The notes under the pieces: generated by a model
What the model was told of the DNA's origin: nothing
The model's input: the letters and a program-made list of their open reading frames with translations, nothing else
Databases searched by the model: none
In this document: one piece after another, positions 1 to 11,625 of the stretch
Layout: every line of letters begins with the position of its first letter
Position numbering within the stretch: position 1 is the first letter of the stretch
Program-made: the position numbers and the translations under genes
Source: Hypsibius dujardini
Lineage: Eukaryota; Tardigrada; Eutardigrada; Parachela; Hypsibiidae
Reading direction: 5' to 3'
Assembly (NCBI GenBank): GCA_001579985.1
Contig: LRSR01002888.1
Coordinates: forward strand, 1 to 43,649
Length of the DNA stretch: 43,649 bases

Positions 1-89
1 TCCTTTCTTCCAGTTTATTTCTCTAACGGTCTTTACTATCAGTCTAATAAACTTGTTAACTATCCAACTGACGGTTGGTAGACCTAACA
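1..89 (+). repeat. 89-bp segment duplicated at 12590-12678
   Basis: These 89 bases match 12590-12678 in the same orientation with no difference that I can see. At 12590 they lie downstream of exon 3 of GH16-like copy 2. Here they abut the 3' side of exon 2 of GH16-like copy 1, which reads the opposite way. Identity stops abruptly at position 90, so this is a rearrangement junction. Confidence 0.8.
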
Positions 90-116
90 CACGTGGCCTT
101 AAAATTGCAACCTTAC

Positions 117-2143
117 TGGCTTATGTCGAACACAATCCTTGGGACATCTTCACTACAGGGGAGACTGGGCCCCGGATCACATTCCGAGACCGTGAGGTGG
201 AGCGCTTGCATGATCCCCCTAAAGTTGTAGATTTTCATTCGCCATTCCACTTCCCCGAACAGAATATCCCACCTCCCGATCGAATCAATGCGCCCCAGCG
301 AATAGTTATATTCAGTGCTGGCGTTCTGACTGACCATGATGCGCAGTGAACCGTTGCTAACATCGACACAATCCGGGTCGTACCAGGTTGAAGCATGCTG
401 AATAATTGCCCGGTCCGGGGTCCTTTTTCCACGAGGAAGTCTCCAGAAATCCGCGCGGGGACGGCCGTCGTTTGTGAAGTCGTCAAACAAGAGGTCCACA
501 TATTCAACTTTCGTCAGCGCTGATTCAATGGGCCTTTTTTGACGAACCACAACCGACTGAATCACCAGCTGATTCTTCTCCCAGTCCTCATGGGCTGCAG
601 ATATAAAATAGTTCAAGGTTAGTTCTGAAAGGTAGAGTGAACGCCACTGTTACGGTATGTTTTCGGTTGGATGCCATAGGATGATTGTGTTTCTACAAAG
701 CCATTCTTTATCAACTCTTTGAAAGTCGACACACATTAGACGTATTACAATCCTATTTCACTATGCAGACGTAAATTTATGTTCACGTATGACCGAAACA
801 TAGACCACTATAATGTAATGCGCAATAGTGGGATTTGGTGTACCGTAACGTATTTTTCAGTTTGTTCAGAGGCGAATTTCTTGTGCGTGATTGCAAGCCT
901 TTGTTCATCTGATTTTAGTTGGTACGAGGTGCAATCCAATTCAATAAAGTAATTAATTTGTAATTTTTGTAAACAGTGCAATAATATTGAGAAGTGTGTG
1001 TCTTCCAAAAGAAATTCTTCTCAAGTCCCTGCATGCAGTTCTGTGAAACTCGAATTTACCGCTTATGAGGCCATGATCTAACTACATTTATTGAGTGATG
1101 CGAAAAGCGGTCGCTAGATGCAGAGTAATGACCGAGTGCCAAGACTTTTGGAGTGCCCCTAGTAACAGTGCGGTTCTAGTTTTCACAATTTCTTCAATTC
1201 TTAAGGTCGGTCAGTTGTTATCCTGTAAGTTATTACGGCATTTATTTACTAGTGGGACAATTTTGGGATTACAAACATGAAAGTGGAATTCGTTGTTGTC
1301 AATTGATTTTGCAAGAAGACTCTGCAGCTTAACATTTGTGATATCCTGCTATTACGCATCATTTACGCGTATCATTCACTTTCAAGTAGTACTACACCGA
1401 TAAAACTTACGCTCGTAACCGTCTTCACGGTAAGTCGCTACAGCAAGCGGCAGGAATGGCTTCGATAAACTGGCGCCCACGACATAACGGTGAATGTCGA
1501 TGCCGTCCAGTGACCAGACAATCTCAGATTCACTCCACCGGAGAGTGTATGTATGAAAGTTGCTGGCCAGGTCATTGCCACACACAGTACAGTTGAAATT
1601 GTTCCAGTTTCTGCTGTAATTTGACTGATCAGGCTCATCTTCTGGGCGATAAACAGTGGCTACGGTTTTTGGCCCTTCCACGGTTTGTGTGATAATGAGT
1701 TCGATTCCCGGTATTTTTACGTTCACCAGGCATTGATGCTCAGCGTCAAAACCCCCTACGCGGAGGATGTTGACTGTGCCGACTACCGGACTGATCATCG
1801 CCCGCCACACCACTTCACCGTACTGGAAGGCAAACTCTCCCGCCCTGGTCGTATGCATCGCCACACCCGGCTTCTGGGCCAGGTAGATTCTGTTGTGCTC
1901 TGAGGGGATGAAACCTGCATATCTGTTAAAGTTGTGGCGTTTTGGTGGCCGCGCATCATCCGTGAGACTGTTGTTGCATGTGAGGGCGTACATGCCGTTT
2001 AGGCGCTCCCATGTCCCGGAAAAGAATTCTGACCAAGTGTCGTACTTAAAAATCACAGCCATTTCATCCGTAGACGCATCAGCCGGGAGTGTATGGAGAA
2101 CGAACAGCAATAAAACGGCGGCCGTAATACGCATCGGATCCAT
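117..2143 (-). CDS. Secreted GH16-like (concanavalin-type jelly-roll) protein, copy 1, 3'-truncated
   Basis: Two exons are clear. Exon 1 (2143-1411) starts MDPMRITAAVLLLF, a typical signal peptide, and carries a first jelly-roll-like domain of about 230 residues. Its donor is GAGC|GTAAGT (phase 1). The intron runs 1410-595. Exon 2 (594-117) starts after a TGCAG acceptor and opens a second domain; its donor is CA|GTAAGG (phase 2). Exon 3, present in copies 2 and 4, is missing: the sequence breaks at about 90. The family call rests on segments resembling GH16 folds, such as FHTYTLRWSESEIVWSLDG and GRWDILFGEVEWRMKI. The GH16 catalytic ExDxxE motif is not visible in either domain (IELIIT and RIVFDIS stand near the expected places). 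A glycan-binding rather than hydrolytic role is therefore plausible, but this is inferred. It is the only copy with its signal peptide intact. Confidence 0.6.
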
Positions 2144-2159
2144 TTTGTCCCTCTTGTAG

Positions 2160-2523
2160 TAGGGAAGTGGAACCTATGCCGCGATTTAAAAGTAAAGCGA
2201 ATGCAAAATTATAAAAGTGTTGTTTAGATTAGACTGACTGACACGTCAACAGTAAAAACCGAAAACGAGAGTTGGCTTTAAAGCGGCGGCATTATCAAGT
2301 GCACAGAAGTTGCGCATGTTCTCATTTTCAAATCGATCGGAAGAGCGATTAAGGGCGATTTTAAACGAAGTAGCGACGACTCATTGTCGCGATACCATCT
2401 AATTTAGGTGGGAACCTGTCCTTGGCCTGTAAAAGTGAATGCTCGTTATTTGTCGAATATTTTGAAGCACTTTGAAGGTACCATTCAACAACCACGAATT
2501 TGTCCTGTCGAGTGATACCGAAT
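2160..2523. other. Upstream flank of GH16-like copy 1, no gene seen
   Basis: No coding stretch is visible. Reading on the minus strand, a TTTAAA box lies about 40 bp upstream of the copy 1 ATG and a TATAAT box further out; either could be part of a promoter. The segment ends where the inverted-repeat element begins. Confidence 0.3.
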
Positions 2524-4084
2524 CCTAAAAAAACCCTCCCAACACTGACAGCATAGTTTCAAACTAGACTCATTGAATGTGTTATATCGCTGCTTAACTT
2601 CATAAAACTTTGAAAATGTCCAGAAATCTCCTAGACTGGCTCAACATGTAAGCTGCAGTTGCGTCGTCGCTTTGCGGCCCGACTGCAGATGGTCCACCAC
2701 AATGTCCGCCAAAGCCTGAAATAAAATAAAATATTAATTATTATACTAATTAAATAGTAAGAGTCACGAATTGTGTGCGTGAGCTCAAATACCGACACAC
2801 CGGATCGTAATCGACAAAAGGACTTTCAACTGTGCATGTCCGATAGAATAAACTTTTCGCCCGACAACCTCTGTCGTATTTTTCGCCATTTAGACAACAA
2901 TTTTGAGAAACCCCTACCAGCAAATAGAATCTTTTATCGGTATGCCATGTTTATTACAGGTCACATTTTTTTTTAATTGGCAGTGTTAGCTCAATCGTTT
3001 GAAGGCATCAAAAGAGCCGCTTCTTCTACCGGCGCCATATGACAGAATATGACAGAGAATCTCGAAATTGATTGATGGTATCCACATTAGAAACCACAAG
3101 GACCTTGCCTGAGAGAAACTGTACCATCCAGATAAAATCAGCGCTTTTCTCGGCCTCGGCTTTGCTCGAAATACTATTGGCCGCAGAACAAACATTTAGC
3201 TGGCTCGTTAGGTATAAAAAGCAGCTCAATTCAATGTCTAGAGAACACCAGATATTTTGTCTGCATTGTCTTATTGTTAACCGTAACCGACTTATCATGG
3301 AGTGCTTAGAGACAGGCAAAAAAGAAGTGGGACCCGGAAGGAGGAATTTCGCTGAATATAACGTAGAATAATTAGTACTTGGACTTGTAATTTTTTTATG
3401 TGATTCCATATGTTTAGGTTTTTTATGATGCTCAACTTGTGACTACTGCTTGATATTGGTTTTATGGATGCAGTAATTCTTTTTGCTAGGCCATGGCAAG
3501 GCAGTAATATGGCTTTCGTTAGTGTTTCCACTGTTTCCAGCTTTTCCAAAGCATCTGTCTTCCAACGTAGGCAAGGCTGTTTCCAGTGTTTTCACAGTCG
3601 CTATATATGACCATCCCTCCCGAATCGGAGGCTATTGCGTTTTCAACGCCAATCCCGTGGAGGCAAGGCTGTTGCCAGTTTCCATAGTCGCCTATCGCAT
3701 CCGTGTACCGACTACGGCAGTGGACGCGATTTTTACATTGTGTACTGATCGTGCCACTTCTGACGGAAGTCGCCGCAACCGTCTTTTGTGTGATGGAGAA
3801 GCTCGGGCACATCCACCCTTACCGTTTCTGCTGGCAGTCTAAGGTACTTGTATTGGTACTGTAATTGTTCTGGCGTTCTCGTACGGTATATATATTCTGT
3901 ACATCGTACGTGTGTCGGTACTTAGAGTTAAGGGTAATGTCAAAATTAAATTCAATAAAATTCAATAAAATTTAACGAAATTGAAACATTATCACTGAAC
4001 CACCGTAATATCTTCTTAATCAATAAAAACGACAGTAATAATGAAAAAAAACTAAACTACAAATTAGACGAATAACTCATGATT

Positions 4085-4685
4085 AACAAGGGATCAATTA
4101 GCAGTGCCAATCTCAAACGGCAGCCAAACTTTTTTCCTGAAAAGCTATTTCCCTAACATGAGTTTAGAAAATATTACTTGCCGGGGATATGATCTTCTTT
4201 AACTGGGAAAAGTTTATGAAGTTTAGCCATCACTGGAAGATTAAAGTAGCAGCAGTAAACATGCAGTTTTAAATTTTGTTTCCTTTCAATTTTTGAATCG
4301 AACTGACTCAAAATCTAATTTCAAATCGATTGTCGTCAGCCAAAGTTTTTAATACGAGGGGAGGAGTTACGGCTGTTATTCGGTATTGCCTATAGCTCCG
4401 CCCCCTCATTCCCAATTTTTTTTTCGCTGATGCCAATCAATTTCAAATTACATTCCGAGTCCGTGAATATAAAAAAATCTGACAGGAAAAGAATTTGAGA
4501 AATTGGTGTTTATTACTCGGACAAGTATATTCTAGTGACAACGTCTTCAATTTTTACTAATGGAACAGGGCCTTGTTCCCGACCAGTAATATTTTTAAAA
4601 ATCATGTTAGGGGAATTGGTTCTCAAGAATGTTTTTTGGCTGCCATCTGAGACTGGTGGTGGTAATTGATCCCTTGCAAGCTGTA
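4085..4685. repeat. Foldback MITE-like repeat, family also at 23.2-23.65 and 24.46 kb
   Basis: The left end begins GATCAATTAGCAGTGCCAAT and the reverse complement of the right end begins GATCAATTACCACCACCAGT. Both continue into CTCAGATGGCAGCCAAA-like and CCCTAACATGA-like sequence, giving a foldback of about 600 bp. The interior carries the family marker AATCTAATTTCAAATCGATT. Related copies lie at about 23240-23651, 24463-24720 and 34128-34170. Confidence 0.6.
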
Positions 4686-5437
4686 ACTTAATTACAGTAA
4701 TAACTAACAACGTTAACGGAACGCTTGTTGTCTGTGCCCATGGTACTTTGACCAGATGCCAAACATCCCTAAGCCGCGACTTGGAATCTGAACCGGGAAA
4801 GTATTTTTTTCTAGGTTGGACCGATTCCTTTGCTGGCGCCCCAGACGGACGCTGTCATCAAGGGATTAGCAGAACGCGGCCGAAAGAACGTCCGTTCTTT
4901 ACCAAGGTACGAGGCGGGGACGTTACGAGACTGTTCGACGAGATTTCGCAAAATTGTTGTCTAAATAGCGGAAAATACGACAGAGGATGTCGGGCGAAAA
5001 GTTTAATCTACCGGACACGCACAGTTGAAAGTCCTTTTGTCGATTACGATTCGGTGTGCCGGTATTTGAGCTCACGCACACATTTCGTGACTCTTTGCCT
5101 CATTGGAATTCGCTTCGGTTCCCAATCGGAATAGCACAAGTTATAAGTTAACGGATAATAAAAATTACCGTTAATAATATTATAAAAGTTAAATTATTGT
5201 TTGAAACTTTTCATCACGATGGATTTATTAAGCGGAACAGTTAACTAATGTTATTTCCCGAATTTTATTGAGATTTCTATCAAGTTTTCTTAATTAATTC
5301 CTAATGAACTAAATTGAAAACCGGAAAAAACCGCTTTTAAAATTCGGTTAATAATATTAGTTAGTTATTCGGATTAATTCCAGCGTGTTAAAGGTGGGTT
5401 TTTTCAAACGATTATTCAGGTGGAACTAACACAATGT

Positions 5438-5541
5438 TTTTACTAAAGTTACTAATTACTAATACTAATACTTACTAATTTACTTACTAATTTACTACTT
5501 AGTTACTAATTTAGTTTTAGTTACTAATTAGTTTTAACATT
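5438..5541 (+). repeat. Degenerate TTACTAAT simple repeat
   Basis: Irregular runs of TTACTAAT and TTAGTTAC units fill about 100 bp of A/T-rich sequence near the right end of the inverted-repeat element. Confidence 0.7.
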
Positions 5542-6040
5542 GTTTTTTTTCGATCTCAAACCGAACTCAGTTCCGCATTGGGAAGGCAACAAGCAAATAT
5601 AAATTTAAACTACATAAACTAAATACTCAGTTTTTGTATTTTTTCGTTTAGTTTGTGCGCACTGTTATTTTCTTTGTTCATGTGCTTAGTACACTAAATC
5701 TACCGTAGTAACTTTTATACTTGCTCCTACGAAGTGTAATAAATTTGAATTTGTTGCCGAAAATTGGTTTGTTCCTTATATTTGTAGTTTAACAGTCGTT
5801 AATTAATATTTTAATTAATATTCTAATTTTATTTCAAGCATTGGCGGACATTGCGGTGGACCATCCGCAGTCGGGCCGCAAAGCGACGACGCAACTGCAG
5901 CTTATATGTTGAGCCAGTCTAGGAGATTTCTGGACATTTTCAAAGTTTTATGAAGTTGTGCGGCGATATAACACATTCAATGAGTCTAGTTTGAAACTAT
6001 GCTGTCAGTGTTGGGAGGGTCTTTTTAGGCTATTTATTTA

Positions 6041-6165
6041 TGTGTTAAAGGTTGCTTTTTTTCACAGGCCCTTTTAGCAGTCTTGCCATTCCATCCATCA
6101 AAGGAACTGAGGGAGTTCAATCCGATGGACCAACAAATCGTTAGCTAAAGGGCGACTCTGAGGCG
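6041..6165. repeat. Dispersed repeat, inverted mate at 25742-25872
   Basis: This stretch, including the word CAGTCTTGCCATTCCATC, matches the reverse complement of 25742-25872 over about 125 bp with scattered mismatches. No coding content is seen. Confidence 0.65.
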
Positions 6166-6583
6166 CGACCAATGTTTGCTTGGTTCGTCGTAAATGCCTG
6201 CCCTCCAGACCAGGGCTGGCCACCAGACGAAATGTTTTTTTTTTAATATTTACCTATCTGCAAAGAAAAGTCCAGGTCTAGAAATGTGAAGTCGCGTGCA
6301 GTTCACTTGTCACTAAATGCAATGGTGTACGCCCACTACCGGTACTGAATGCAAACACGTTGATTAACAAGGAAATGCTCTCTACTTGTCGCCTCTTCTG
6401 AAACAGTTTGAAGGCATCAAGTGAAAGGTACGAATTCTCCTAATCGATTGATATCAAAAGCCAGGGCTCAGTAGTTCGATCGGGTGAACAATTTGAAACT
6501 TTATTATTGCATTTATAATACCCCCCCCCCTGATGTTTGCGCGATATGTGGATAATGCCTAACAATTCCAAATTCAAGTTTGG

Positions 6584-6740
6584 ATGAACAGTCTACCTTA
6601 TCTGTCTACCTATTTATCTGACTGCCTGCCTGCCGATCTATCTCTTTATTTATTCGTTTTTCAGTCTATCTGCTTGTTTTGTGGACTGTCTGTCTCTCGG
6701 CCTGCCTGTCTAATGTCGGACTGTCTCCTCCTTGTGTCTA
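6584..6740 (+). repeat. Degenerate CTGT/CTAT tetranucleotide tract
   Basis: Repeated TCTGTCTACCTAT and GCCTGCCTGTCT-like units. The open frame across it is only the reading of the low-complexity tract. Confidence 0.7.
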
Positions 6741-6790
6741 TCGCGCAGTCTAGACTGCCAGTTGGCTGCTTGACGTTTTCTAATTACTAA

Positions 6791-7459
6791 CTAATTCTAA
6801 TTATTTACAATTCACCCCGCTATTTTTCTCCTTCACCTCTGGTTCCTATAAATCACAATGAAGACTGAAGTAAATACAGTAGATAAACCAACAACCATTG
6901 ACAGTATTATTGGCTAGCTGTAGTGATCATAGACATTATGCAGTTTCATTTCACTTAGGCATCAAACGTACCGCATTGTTGATGATTATTGCAGGTCGGC
7001 CTAAATAATAAGCGATCATAAGAATACTTGAAGGAAAATTTCACTGTTTTGTTTGCGAACGTTATTTAAATTACTAAAACCGAAACCAACTAACTTTTTT
7101 ATTTACTGAGAAATGTGAAACATGAAGGTTAATTTATGACATCACAGAAGTGGTTAGAGTGGTAGAAATGATCAAACCAGAGAGTGACTCTGCACCAAGC
7201 GCAAGTCAAGAAGTGAGTTTTCGCACACGGAAAAACAGAGCATTGGTGATTCTCCCTGGCCGAATCGCTGTCAAAACAGAACTGAGACGGAGTTTTGAAC
7301 TCAAAATGCTTTACGGTTTCAAAATAACCGGGATGGAACCAACCCATTTTCCACATCTTGCGGAATTGTGGGCTGCCGAATTAGTTAAATACTAGCGATT
7401 GAGGCTTCAGGATTGAGTTACGTTGCTACAATATACATTGAATGTTGTCTCGAACTACC
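6791..7459. other. Region without a supported gene
   Basis: Short open frames exist on both strands (for example 7150-7395 plus and 7129-7356 minus), but they overlap each other, show no recognisable motif and have no splice context. The left border of the large palindrome falls at about 7460. Confidence 0.4.
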
Positions 7460-7467
7460 CGATCTCA

Positions 7468-8120
7468 GATTTTATGGAAAAATGCCTCCCACATACGAAA
7501 TCCGTAGACGTCAAGAGGTTGGCATAACGGCGTAATTTTTGGTGGAACAGTCACAATCTGTACTTCGTGACATTCTAGAGTGGCAGCGTATAGTAAGGCC
7601 CGGTTCTTATAGGTGGACCAAGAATCGATGAACAGCACAGTCCGATTGTCAACATGCGGAAAATACACTTGCTCCAGCCACACCTTCAGATATTTTTTCT
7701 TCATTTTGCCCGAATTCAATGCCGTAACCAGAATTTAAGAAGCCACAAAAAGATACTGCTGAATTCGAGGACCGAATTGATCACCGGTTATCTCTTGCAT
7801 GACGATGAAGAGCAGACTGAGAAGTTTTCTCTTGGCATCAATGGTGACCATGATGGTATATGAATGAGTCATTATGGAAATGAATTTGACGCAGGCTCGC
7901 ACTTTCATCAACCCTGAAACATGACATTTTGAGCGGGCGGTTCACCTTTAAGTGCTTTGCTAAGCTAAACATAAGTTAATGTGACATCGTAAACTTCATT
8001 ACAAGACAGTTCGTTTTCATCTAGTCGGTCGTCGATAGACACTATATCTTCCTCCGTGACAGGTACGCCGTCAGAAAAACCGTTTTGATCGATAACTAGC
8101 TCCATCTCTTAGACCTCCAT
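7468..8120 (-). pseudogene. DDE-superfamily transposase fragment (left arm copy)
   Basis: The minus strand reads a C-terminal block with VLFIDSWSTYKNRALL, then VPPKITPLCQPLDVYGFR. This is the DSW...PP..T...QPLDV..FR arrangement of pogo/DDE_1-type transposases. Upstream, from 8120, a start-like frame begins MEV followed at once by a TAA, then EMELVIDQNGFSDGV. The matching copy at 22379-23165 reads through that codon. The fragment is short, has stops and lacks a DNA-binding domain, so it is dead. The exact transposon family is not certain from this sequence. Confidence 0.65.
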
Positions 8121-8589
8121 GGTTGGAAAGAAACGAAATGTGGGAATCATTGAATTTAGATTTTCAAAAACATAAGCTGTGGAAAGCGCCCTTATGTACC
8201 ACCGCGGACTGGTTTTCGATCTTTAAAAAATGTTAGGAGGCATTTGTATTTTTTTTCGCGTGAAATATTGAGAACTAAGTTATGTGCACTAATAAATGGC
8301 GAAACACATATTAGATAACTCCCCATTCTCCCACATTACTTCAATAGTAAATCTGGTTCATCGCCATCTTTGCATTGCACCAGCTGTATTTTGTGGCAGA
8401 GAGTAGATTTGATGGTGCAGTTGCATAGCGCACGGAATTATGCGTGTACCGTACTATATAATAAGCGCACGATTCCATAGTGCTCAAATTTCGAAACTGA
8501 AATTTTGATATCTACCGTATTGCAACTTACTGCGTCTGTTGAGAGAAGACTAAAAAATGCTATAGCCACGAAAGCTCTCAAGGATGAGG

Positions 8590-8760
8590 CAAATACAGGC
8601 AACTTTTCTTCTAACAGACAGGCTAGGCATGCAGGCGAGCAGCCGACAAACCAGCTGAGAAGGCAGGCAGCTAGCAATTCAGTCAAGCAAACAGACAAAC
8701 AGCAGGCAGGTTAGCAGACAAACAAATAAATAGACTGACAGATAGACAGGCACTAAATTT
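8590..8760 (+). repeat. Degenerate ACAG/CAGG-rich tract
   Basis: Irregular GACAGGC, GGCAGGCAG and AGACAAAC words. It lies in the part of the left arm with no counterpart in the right arm. Confidence 0.6.
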
Positions 8761-10649
8761 TTAACTCTAACGTCGCACAAAATTCAAGGGATGCATGCGG
8801 TGCACTTAGCTTGCCCGGAACGGATTCGGTCTTAATTTGTTATCCACCTTATGTTACGAACTTCGTAAAAGAACTTGCAAATTCGGTTCGGACAAAGATT
8901 TTATGGGCCCTCAGAGCACAACAGAATTTACCTGGCCCAGGAGCCGGGTGTGGCGATGCATACGACCAGGGCGGGAGAGTTTGCCTTCCAGTACGGTGAA
9001 GTGGTGTGGCGGGCGATGATCAGCCCGGTGGTCGGCACAGTCAACATCCTCCGCGTAGGGGGTTTCGACGCTGAGCATCAATGCCTGGTGAACGTAAAAA
9101 TACCGGGAATCGAACTCATTATCACACAGACCGTGGAAGGGCCAAAAACCGTAGCCACCGTTTATCGCCCAGAAGATGAGCCTGATCAGTCAAACTACAG
9201 CAGAAACTGGAACAATTTCAACTGCACTGTGTGTGGCAATGACCTGGCCAGCAACTTCCATGCATACACTCTCCGGTGGAGTGAATCTGAGATTGTCTGG
9301 TCACTGGACGGCATCGACATTCACCGTTATGTCGTGGGCGCAAGTATATCGAAGCCATTCCTGCCGCTTGCTGTAGCGACTTACCGTGAAGACGGTTACG
9401 AGCGTAAGTTTGATCGGTGCAGTACTACTTGAAAGTGAATGATACGCGTAAATGATGCGTAATGGCAGGATAGTACAAATGTCAAGCTGCAGAGTCTTCT
9501 TGCAAAATCACTGGACAACAAGGAATTCCACTTTCATGTTTGGAATCCCAAAATTGTCCCACTAGTAAATTTATGCCATATTAACTTATAGGGTTATAAT
9601 AGACTGACCTTGGGAATTGAAGAATAGGCAATACTGGTTTAGTAAATCATGTTTGCACTGCGGTCAATTACTCTCCACTAGGAAAAATTGTTCTCTAGGC
9701 CTTTGGCTATCCAACAAAACGTTCAGGAATAATGTAGAAGCTGCAGATCTAAATGTTTGAAATACTAGAGTTGGAAGCACGTCCTAATCGCAATATTAAT
9801 GACCGAGTGCCAAGATTTGGGATTGCTCTTCGTACCAACTAGAAACGGATGAACAAACATTCGCAATCGTCCTTGAACAAACTGAAATGTACCTTACGAT
9901 ACTCCAAATCCTCTTACTGTGCAATACATGATAGTAGTCAATGTTTCGGTCATACGTCTGCATAGTGAAATAGGATTGTAATACGTCTAATGTGTGTAGA
10001 CTTTCAAAGAGTTGATGAAGAACGGCTTTGTAGAAACACGATCATCCTGTGGCATCCATTCGAAAACATACCGTAACAGTGGCGTTCTTTCTACCTTTCA
10101 GAACTAACCTTGAAATATTTTATATCTGCAGGCCATGAAGACTGGGAGAAGAATCAGCTGGTGATTCAGTCGGTTGTGGTTCGTCAAAAAAGGCCCATTG
10201 AATCAGCGCTGGCGAAAGTTGAATATGTGGACCTCTTGTTTGACGACTTCACAAACGACGGCCGGCCCCGCGCGGATTTCTGGAGACTTCCTCGTGGAAA
10301 AAGGACCCCAGACCGGGCAATTATTCAGCGTGCTTCAACCTGGTACGACCCGGATTGTGTCGATGTTAGCAACGGTTCACTGCGCATCATGGTCAGTCAG
10401 AACGCCAGCACTGACTATAACTATTCGCTGGGGCGCATTGATTCGATCGGGAGGTGGGATATTCTCTTTGTGGAAGTGGAATGGCGGATGAAAATCTACA
10501 ACTTCAGGGGGGTCATGCAAGCGCTCCACCTCACGGTCTCGGAATGTGATCCGGGGCCCAGCCTCCCCTGTAGCAAAGATGTCCCAAGGATTGTGTTCGA
10601 CATAAGCCAGTAAGGTTGCAATATTAAGGTCATGTGATGTGTGCTTGCA

Positions 10650-11010
10650 CATGCTATACTGTTTTGGAGTGGTTATTATACCAACCTACCCCCTTTTCGG
10701 GGTATAGTAATACCCCGGCCACTTTACCCCTCCCATAGGCCTCATAGAAATCTGGCTATTTTACCCCTCTCTGTATATACACCACGGGTTCAAATCGGGC
10801 CCCTGCTATTTTACCCTTCCTGTGTTGTCCGTCCGTCCGTTGTCGGACAAATGGTCGCACCGTGGACAACGGTTGAACGGATAGCAAACGAATAAACAAC
10901 GGACGGATGGACGATGAACGGATGGACGACAAACGGACGGACGACGGACGGACAGCATGAAGGGTAAAACTAGGGTTCTATTTGGCCCCACACTTAAACG
11001 GAGGGCTAAA
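10650..11010. repeat. Foldback repeat with TATTTTACCCC words and CCGT core (left copy)
   Basis: CTATTTTACCC recurs on the left side and GGGTAAAA/GGGCTAAAATAGC on the right, around a core of CCGT/ACGG tetranucleotides. The mirror copy is 20270-20640 in the right arm. It lies in intron 2 of GH16-like copy 2. Confidence 0.65.
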
Positions 11011-11204
11011 ATAGCTGTACTGTATTCTACATGTTTTGAGATGCGTTCTAGTCTTCTGGCTAAAAGCAACCGTCCCCCAAACAAAGTTTGAGATATAACA
11101 AGAATCGTAGCCGAGGGGATATACTGCGAGGAAATTGCGGCAACCATATTAAATCGAAGGGATGTTGGGGATTTTAAATTATTGAATGCAGCATGCAATT
11201 TTGT

Positions 11205-11625
11205 CAAAATTGAACGCAAAACTCAGCTTTTTGTTTCTAATCATTTTGAAACTTGTGGGGTTGTGGTGGTCTATTTTCCCAGAACCTCTGATATTTCAAA
11301 ACATTTTCAAACATTTGAAAAATCAGTTTTTTCTTAACTCCGTTCGATCTCTCATTTTTAGTTATTATTGAGTCGCATATGTTGAACCTCAAGAGATCAC
11401 AAATTTGATAAACAATCTGAAGTTTTTGAAAATCTTTTGAAGTCCTCGGGGCGCTCTTCTTGGAAATCGCCCCCAAATCCACACAAGTTGTAAAAAATTC
11501 AGGAAAAAAAGGTCGAATTTTGGGTTTCGTTTTGAAAAAAGTGCGTTTCCGTCTTTGCTCACCCCCTGGCCCTACTGGGATAGATCGGTTTTGCCTTGTA
11601 AGGACCCTAAACGAGCCCTGGCTCC
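11205..11625. repeat. GGCTCGTTTAG-type foldback MITE, left end incomplete
   Basis: The right half (about 11455-11625) ends AAGGACCCTAAACGAGCCCT, the reverse complement of the family end. The left half starts internally, near 11205, at the segment equivalent to GTTTCTAATCATTTTGAAAC. The outer left end is missing. The mirror copy in the right arm is about 19865-20230. Confidence 0.6.

Larger units (their letters stand above)
2524..6029. mobile_element. Element of about 3.5 kb with long terminal inverted repeats, nested inserts
   Basis: The left end (2524-2760) and right end (about 5800-6029) are inverted copies of each other over roughly 230 bp, both beginning CCTAAAAA and continuing ACCCTCCCAACACTGACAGC. 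A second inverted pair lies inside: about 2762-2895 against 4968-5095. A separate foldback element sits at about 4085-4685. No transposase can be read in the interior; the open frames at 3483-3842 and 4748-5134 resemble nothing I recognise and probably arise by chance. No clear target-site duplication was found. It may be a non-autonomous DNA transposon or a composite of several. Confidence 0.6.

Noticed and set aside
3483-3842. 119-aa plus-strand frame
   Set aside because: No motif, no splice context, internal imperfect repeats (GGCAAGGCTGTT twice) and a location inside a transposon-like element.
4748-5134. 128-aa plus-strand frame
   Set aside because: Part of it lies in the inner inverted repeat of the 2524-6029 element, and no protein family is recognisable.
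6584-6790. Leu/Cys-rich 68-aa frame resembling a membrane peptide
   Set aside because: Produced by a degenerate CTGT/CTAT repeat.
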